From NCBI GenBank assembly GCA_026120185.1, contig JANUWF010002273.1, positions 851,001 through 915,000 on the forward strand: 64,000 nt of DNA, read 5' to 3'. The notes under the pieces are model-generated. The model saw nothing but the letters and a program-made list of their open reading frames with translations, made no database searches and was not told the DNA's origin. This document shows positions 59,011 through 64,000 of the stretch, piece after piece; position 1 is the stretch's first letter; every line of letters begins with the position of its first letter. The position numbers and the translations under genes were made by a program. This stretch comes from Voacanga thouarsii. Lineage: Eukaryota > Streptophyta > Magnoliopsida > Gentianales > Apocynaceae.

Positions 59011-59834
59011 CTAGGTGTAGAGTAATACCTGAAGTAGACTTGGCTAAGAAGTCTGGACAATTTTTCTACCAATGGTCCTTCTTATCACATTTGAAATATT
59101 TACCTTTAGGCTGCCCATTAGGCTTGACATGACCAGATGCTTTGAGCTGGACCCCTGCGTTGTTCTGGACCTTCCTCTTCTTTAATTTCTTAAACTTTGC
59201 CTTAATTCTAGAAGAAGCAGAATGAGAGACCAAACCTTTGACACGGGCTTCATGTTCTTTTTTGCCGCCTAGAGCTCTTTCATAAGCTTCGTAAGATTCG
59301 TATCTAATTTGTTCATTGTGTAGTTCAACTTGAACTAAGAATATGAATCAGGCAGAGTTTCAAGTACCACGTCAATTTGGCTCTCAAGATCTATTGTTGT
59401 GCCTAGGACCTTGGCCTCCTCGAAGTAGACAATCATCTTAAGCAGATGCTCCGATGCCTCTTCAGCCATCCTAGTGTTCATGATTGCCTTAAGAGCTTCT
59501 TGCCTTGTTAGCCAACTCTTGTTAGCAAACATGGTAAGCAATGACAAATCCATATTGTATGTAGTGACCATGTGGTCATACTTAGATTGGAGCACACTAA
59601 ACATAAAAGCCAACATATAGCACTTAGCCATCTTGTTAGCTTTCTTCCATACCTTCTCGGCCTCTCACTCCTGATCGGTGAATTCTTCTCCAATCATAAA
59701 ACAGGGATCCATAAGAATATACTTGTACTCCTCGGCAGTGAGTACTATGTTCAGGTTCCTCTTCTAGTCTACATAATTTGGGCCTATCAACTTTTTCTCA
59801 TTGAGAATGATTGACAATGGACTGAAACCAAATA
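59011..59834 (-). pseudogene. Copia D gag
   Basis: The start codon expected at about 59832-59834 is ATA (by alignment with E). The Trp of the YVDW block is TAG at 59764-59766. The capsid text 59631-59335 reads MAKCYMLAFMFSVLQSKYDH, TMFANKSWLTRQEALKAIMN and VDVVLETLPDSYS-like, with a stop after it. The knuckle near 59060-59110 reads YFKCDKKDHW then a stop before KNC, so its first Cys is Tyr. It could not be translated from its own start. Confidence 0.85.
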
Positions 59835-61289
59835 TTTCTAAAATATTACGAAAAATATTCATTTAGTTTGTAAAGATGCACATTTCTTTATATTCTTTCT
59901 TTGATAATAGTTAATTCTTAAAACCATTATCAATAATATAAATAGTTTGACTCTTAGAAAAACTAATAAAGCTTCGTAAAAAGATTAATAGCATTCTAAG
60001 TTAAGTGTATAGCCATCACGAATCAAAACTTCCTTAATAGGTAATAGTCTAGAAAAAGTTTCACCGATAGGATGGCCACTGATTCACACTACCTACGGGC
60101 AATCTAGTGCTAAAAACCTCCAACGTAGGTTGGATGATCATAGCACATACATTAATAATGGTTTTAAGAATGCTAACATGGTACGCAAACTAGGCTTTTA
60201 ATTTTACTCTTCCATTAGTTCTAGATACTTGTAGAAATCCATCCTATAGGGGGTCATGCTCAGAATGACACGAGAAAATTTATTATCTCTAATGAGAGTT
60301 GTAATGGAAGTTATGAGATTGTTGGAATCCTTCTTCCACTTAATCTTTTATTGAAAATAGAGTTTTAGGATTAAAAAACGTTTTCTAAAATCTTATGGCT
60401 TCATTAATTTAAGTAAAAATCTAAAATTCAATATTATTCTCTATGTCAAGGATTAAATCCTTTGAAAGAATAAATTATGAATTTATTTTACTCTTCTAAG
60501 TTAATGGCCAAGTAAAACTTTATTAAATAACCTCAAGTTCAACATTATTCTCTATTGTAAAGATTGAACCCTTTAAGAGAATAAGCCATGAACTCTTTTA
60601 TTTTAACGTTTCTTAGATTGAAACGTTTTATCAACAACCGTTTTATCTACTTTGGTCCCACAACAACTTGCGTATTTGATCACAAGAATGAAATAATCAT
60701 GATAACAAAAGTAAAATTTTTCATGCTCAAACTATTCATTTTTTCCTAAGTGACCAAATATAATGGATTAAACATCATGAATTTAAAAATTAATGATCTT
60801 GTTTAATCATAAGGTTGTTCCATCCTTTACTATTTATTTTCATGCAAATTATTCATCCACAGATAAATAAACTATTGCCAAAAATTAACCTCATACAATG
60901 GTTTCAAAATATGATAACATCAAGAAAAAAATTGAGGTATAGAACTTCAATAGTGCTCTCCCTTTTCTTGGATAGAATTGCGCGCACTGTCTCTAGGCTG
61001 AATGGACCTAGCGTCTGGTCCATTTGGCTCACCTGGCGCCGAGTCTGTTCTATTCCTCCAACTTCCAGCTAGACAGAGTGGATCTGGTGCTGGGTCCATT
61101 TGACCTACTGAGCACTGGGTTTGTTCTATTTCTCCAAGAACTTTTAGATGGACAGAGTGGACTTGGCGCCTAGTCCGTTAGACACACCTGGCATCGAGTC
61201 TGTTCTGTTTCTCCATCCGATTGAGCAGAATGGACCTGGCACCGAGTTCAGTGGGCCTCCCTGGCACCGGGTCTATTCTGGAGTTCACC
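59835..61289 (-). other. Element D leader region
   Basis: AT-rich leader corresponding to 43995-45663 in E, with the same gtcatgctcagaatgac block (60252). Its outer end is the module array at 61001-61289. The 5' LTR and primer site are not reached because the gypsy-like LTR starts at 61290. Confidence 0.75.
61001..61289. repeat. Four tandem GC-rich modules in the D leader
   Basis: Units of about 72-80 bases begin near 61003, 61079, 61158 and 61231, each reading ggacctggcgccgggtcc-like, then cacctggcaccgggtctgttct-like, then a short CT-rich spacer and cagagtgga. The background is AT-rich, so the array stands out strongly. Confidence 0.85.
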
Positions 61290-63586
61290 TGTAACACCCC
61301 ACTACCTAGGCCCATCAGGGCCGGGGATGTCGCCCCGTCTAGAGGACAAGGGGTCTTTATAACTAGGTTACATAAAAATAAAATAAAATGAAGAATTTAA
61401 AATTAAACTTATTACAATCCAAAAGATAAGTACTGGAACAAATCCAAATAAATTGTTTGCAACAATCTCTCAAAACATCACATAAGTAAATAACACGAGT
61501 CTTCAAAGCATAGGCAACAATCTAGCTAATGACCTCCACAGCAGGATCTTCCTGAAAACATGGCATAAAAGATGATGAGATAAAAATCTCAGTAAGCCCG
61601 TGTGTGCTTTGAGTGTTTCAGGTAAAATAATTCATGTATGCAAGTTGTAAAAGCTTCATAAGAAAAAGTGCTAGCAAGCAACAAATAAGTGTTGAAAATA
61701 AAGAGTGGTGTTTCACTTTTCAAACCATACAGGTGCACCATAAATACAACCACTCAAATGGGTAGGCATGGGTTACCACACGTTGGGCCCCATGACTAAA
61801 CAACAGTCAGAATGCCACACTTTGTGCAAGCTGACAAAATGCAGGTGTACAGCCTACCGGGTGAGATACTCCTCCATCTCTACACCCAAACTTACCGATT
61901 GTCCACTCCGGAACACACAGTCCATATGACTAAAACTTGCTAGCTCGGACCGGTATGACCTACCGGACTGGCACCCTATCCAGGAAGGACTCACCCCTCA
62001 GAGGTGGCCACCTACTGAGAGACTTACCTTAACCCTTCAAAGACTAGTCCTGGTGGTCCACCCTTATTGAGTACTCAACGTTGATTGTTCCACTTGGGAG
62101 AAAATTGATCATACTTTGCTTTATTTGAAAATAGCAATTAAGGGTTTCTAAAAGTCGTGTCAAAGTTGGGTTTTAGAAAAAGTTTAGCATTTTGTGTAAA
62201 ACTGCTTGTTTAACTTTCAAATGATTTGCTTGACTGAAATAAAAAGGAAAAACAGTCATTAATTGCCTTTACAAAATAAATGTCCATATACATCGTATTT
62301 GGCTTGCCACAACAACTTTTTAGTCTTCACAAAACTCCATGCTGGAGCTTACCTGATTCTTGGCTTGCTCAACTCAAACGTCTTCCAAGGCTGTCCTAAC
62401 CCCACCTGGGGTAAACACAAAACTTAAGGTTACATTCAAGCTAAATTCACTTACACAAAATAATCATAGCTCAACTAGTTATAACCATGACTAACTATGA
62501 CCACCATGACCTAAGCTCTAATGCTAGATGATAAAGAATTTTATAAAATAAGTTTCAGTTTGTTGAGTTAAAATAACTAGGGTTCTAAATTAGTTGCTAA
62601 TGAATTATAGACTCATTTAATAATTCTTGAGTGTTATTTTTAATAAATAAACTAAGGTTTGAATATTAAGTCCTAAATAATATTAATAAATGGTGATTTA
62701 AAAATAGCTTTATTATAAATAAATAATAAATTACAAATAATCTTTAATTAATTTTTACATAGATAATAAATAATTAGTAATAAATAAAATTAATAATGAA
62801 TGAATTATTTTAAATTTTAATTAATAAATAACAAATAGATTTTAATATAAATAATATTTTATTTATTATAAAATATTTATTACTATATATATTATTTTTA
62901 ATAAAAGATCTCATTTATTTGATAAGGAAAATATTAATAAACCAATCCAAATCTTCCTAGAGTTTCAAATTTTATAGAGAAAAATATAGTAGTAATTCTA
63001 TTTAAGGTAATAAAATTTGTTAATAAAAATAACCTAGACTTAACAAGGAATACTCTTTCACCATGATTTCCCTATTGCTATAAAAGACTCATAAACACAT
63101 TCTCCAACATCAAATAATAAACCAATCCATTCAAGAACACATACTTGACTTATCACATACTATCACAAGGCTAACTTCCTCCTAGGCATAATCATCAATC
63201 ATGGCTTCAATGAAAAATAAGAACATAAAAACCTAATCACCTTTGGTGTCATGGTCTCTAACATGCTTCAAACATCCATAAAATTCATTAAGCACGAAGA
63301 ACATACATTGATTCAAAAGAAAATTCATACAACTTAGTCCTATACAACAATCATCATGCCTTAACTCCATCTCCTTAATCCACATGCATATACTCAATCC
63401 CTTATCTATATTTCATTCTTCCTATCAATATCTAAGAGACATGAATGCTGAATTAAAAGAAGGATTAAAGGAAATACTTGATTTGATGAACACTTCGATG
63501 AAGAATTAAAAAGGTCCACGCGATTGAGAGCCTTGAATGATCCAACGGAAAAGCAGCCATGGTTGATGGTTGATCACCATTTCGGT

Positions 63587-63623
<37 letters not shown>

Positions 63624-64000
63624 ATTAGAATGGTACAATCGAATGGAAGAGGATGAACAAGAAGGTTGTTCTTGACTTACCTTGTTGGTGTTCTTGAAAC
63701 CTTCAAAGAAAAGTTAATTTTGATCCGCTTGAAAATTCTTGTTTGCGAGGTTTTGTATTATAAATACCAGAAATGAAGTCTAGGGATTAAGTAGAGGTGA
63801 TCTGGAGTATTTGAGAGTGATTGGAGGTGTTTAGAGTAGGGTTAGGCTTGAAGAAGGTTAGTGTGTGTTCTTGGTGTTCTAGGTGAAAATGGAGAGAGTT
63901 TGAGGGAATTGCTGCACGAATTCTGGTAGAGGGCTGGCCGAATGGTCTAGAGTGAATGAGAGTTTCGGTTTTCAGCAAGAAGGAGAGAGAATGATCAGAT
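61290..64000. mobile_element. Second gypsy-like LTR, cut by window edge
   Basis: Starts TGTAACACCCCACTACCTAG, as at 35235, and is collinear with it: cagcaggatc near 61541, the block ctcacccctcagaggtggcc at 61991, the GA run at 63591. It is inserted in the D leader. Whether it is a solo LTR or the edge of a full element cannot be told, because the right end is outside the window. Confidence 0.75.
63591..63622. repeat. (GA)n microsatellite
   Basis: A run of about 16 GA units inside the second gypsy-like LTR, equivalent to 37636-37680 in the first copy. Confidence 0.92.

Larger units (their letters stand above)
54011..64000 (-). mobile_element. Ty1/copia retrotransposon D, right end outside window
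   Basis: Inserted in the gag of copia A, in the same orientation. Left to right: 3' LTR 54011-55912, purine tract, RNase H, reverse transcriptase, integrase, protease, gag, leader to 61289, and then a gypsy-like LTR that fills the rest of the window. The 5' LTR of D and the remainder of A are expected beyond 64000. It is in the same group as E but diverged. All domains are recognisable and all are broken. Confidence 0.88.

Noticed and set aside
60815..61072. 85-codon plus-strand frame in the D leader
   Set aside because: It overlaps the GC-rich module array and has no counterpart in the leader of E.

Overview
This is nuclear DNA from a plant, probably a eudicot. It is very AT-rich and has no bacterial gene organisation, rRNA, tRNA or CRISPR array. 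Almost every base can be assigned to a transposable element. I see no host gene I can name. The Ty1/copia elements are recognised by plant-type gag-pol domains (CCHC knuckle, protease DSG, integrase, reverse transcriptase YVDD, RNase H), by initiator-Met-tRNA type primer sites and by long LTRs of about 1.7-2.0 kb. All six copia elements read on the minus strand, so their 3' LTR is on the left.

The window is a nest of insertions. The outermost unit is an old copia element (A), whose LTR lies at 341-2219 and whose body is scattered over 2220-3163, 12346-12633 and 52577-54010. Three things interrupt A. (1) Copia element G at 3169-12340 is complete with both LTRs and a 5-bp target duplication GTCTA. 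(2) A CACTA (En/Spm-type) DNA transposon has its ends at 12634 and 52573, flanked on both sides by the duplicated triplet AAT. (3) Copia element D starts at 54011 and runs out of the window. The CACTA element itself is only about 8.2 kb but now spans about 40 kb because other elements landed in it: copia F (15015-32235), which carries copia B (18504-26809) inside it; a stray B-type LTR (33206-34724); and copia E (34725-47691), which carries a 4.37-kb gypsy-like solo LTR (35235-39603). A second copy of that gypsy-like LTR enters D at 61290 and is cut by the window edge.

The copia elements form three related groups: G and F, D and E, and A and B. All are decayed by stop codons (very often Trp to stop), frameshifts and small deletions. 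Only F and B keep the reverse transcriptase YVDD box, only B keeps a full integrase D,D,E set, and only F and A keep a clean gag zinc knuckle. The left part of F, B and E has been truncated.

The CACTA remnant has inverted ends, subterminal arrays of a GAGACGAA-type motif on both sides, a 152-bp tandem array of about 13 units split in two by F, and a right arm (47692-51900) that may hold the worn exons of a plus-strand gene. No CACTA transposase domain is visible, so it looks non-autonomous. The least expected features are the short GC-rich palindromic modules (GGCGCCGG-like) that recur in the leaders and LTRs of the copia groups, and the right arm of the CACTA element.
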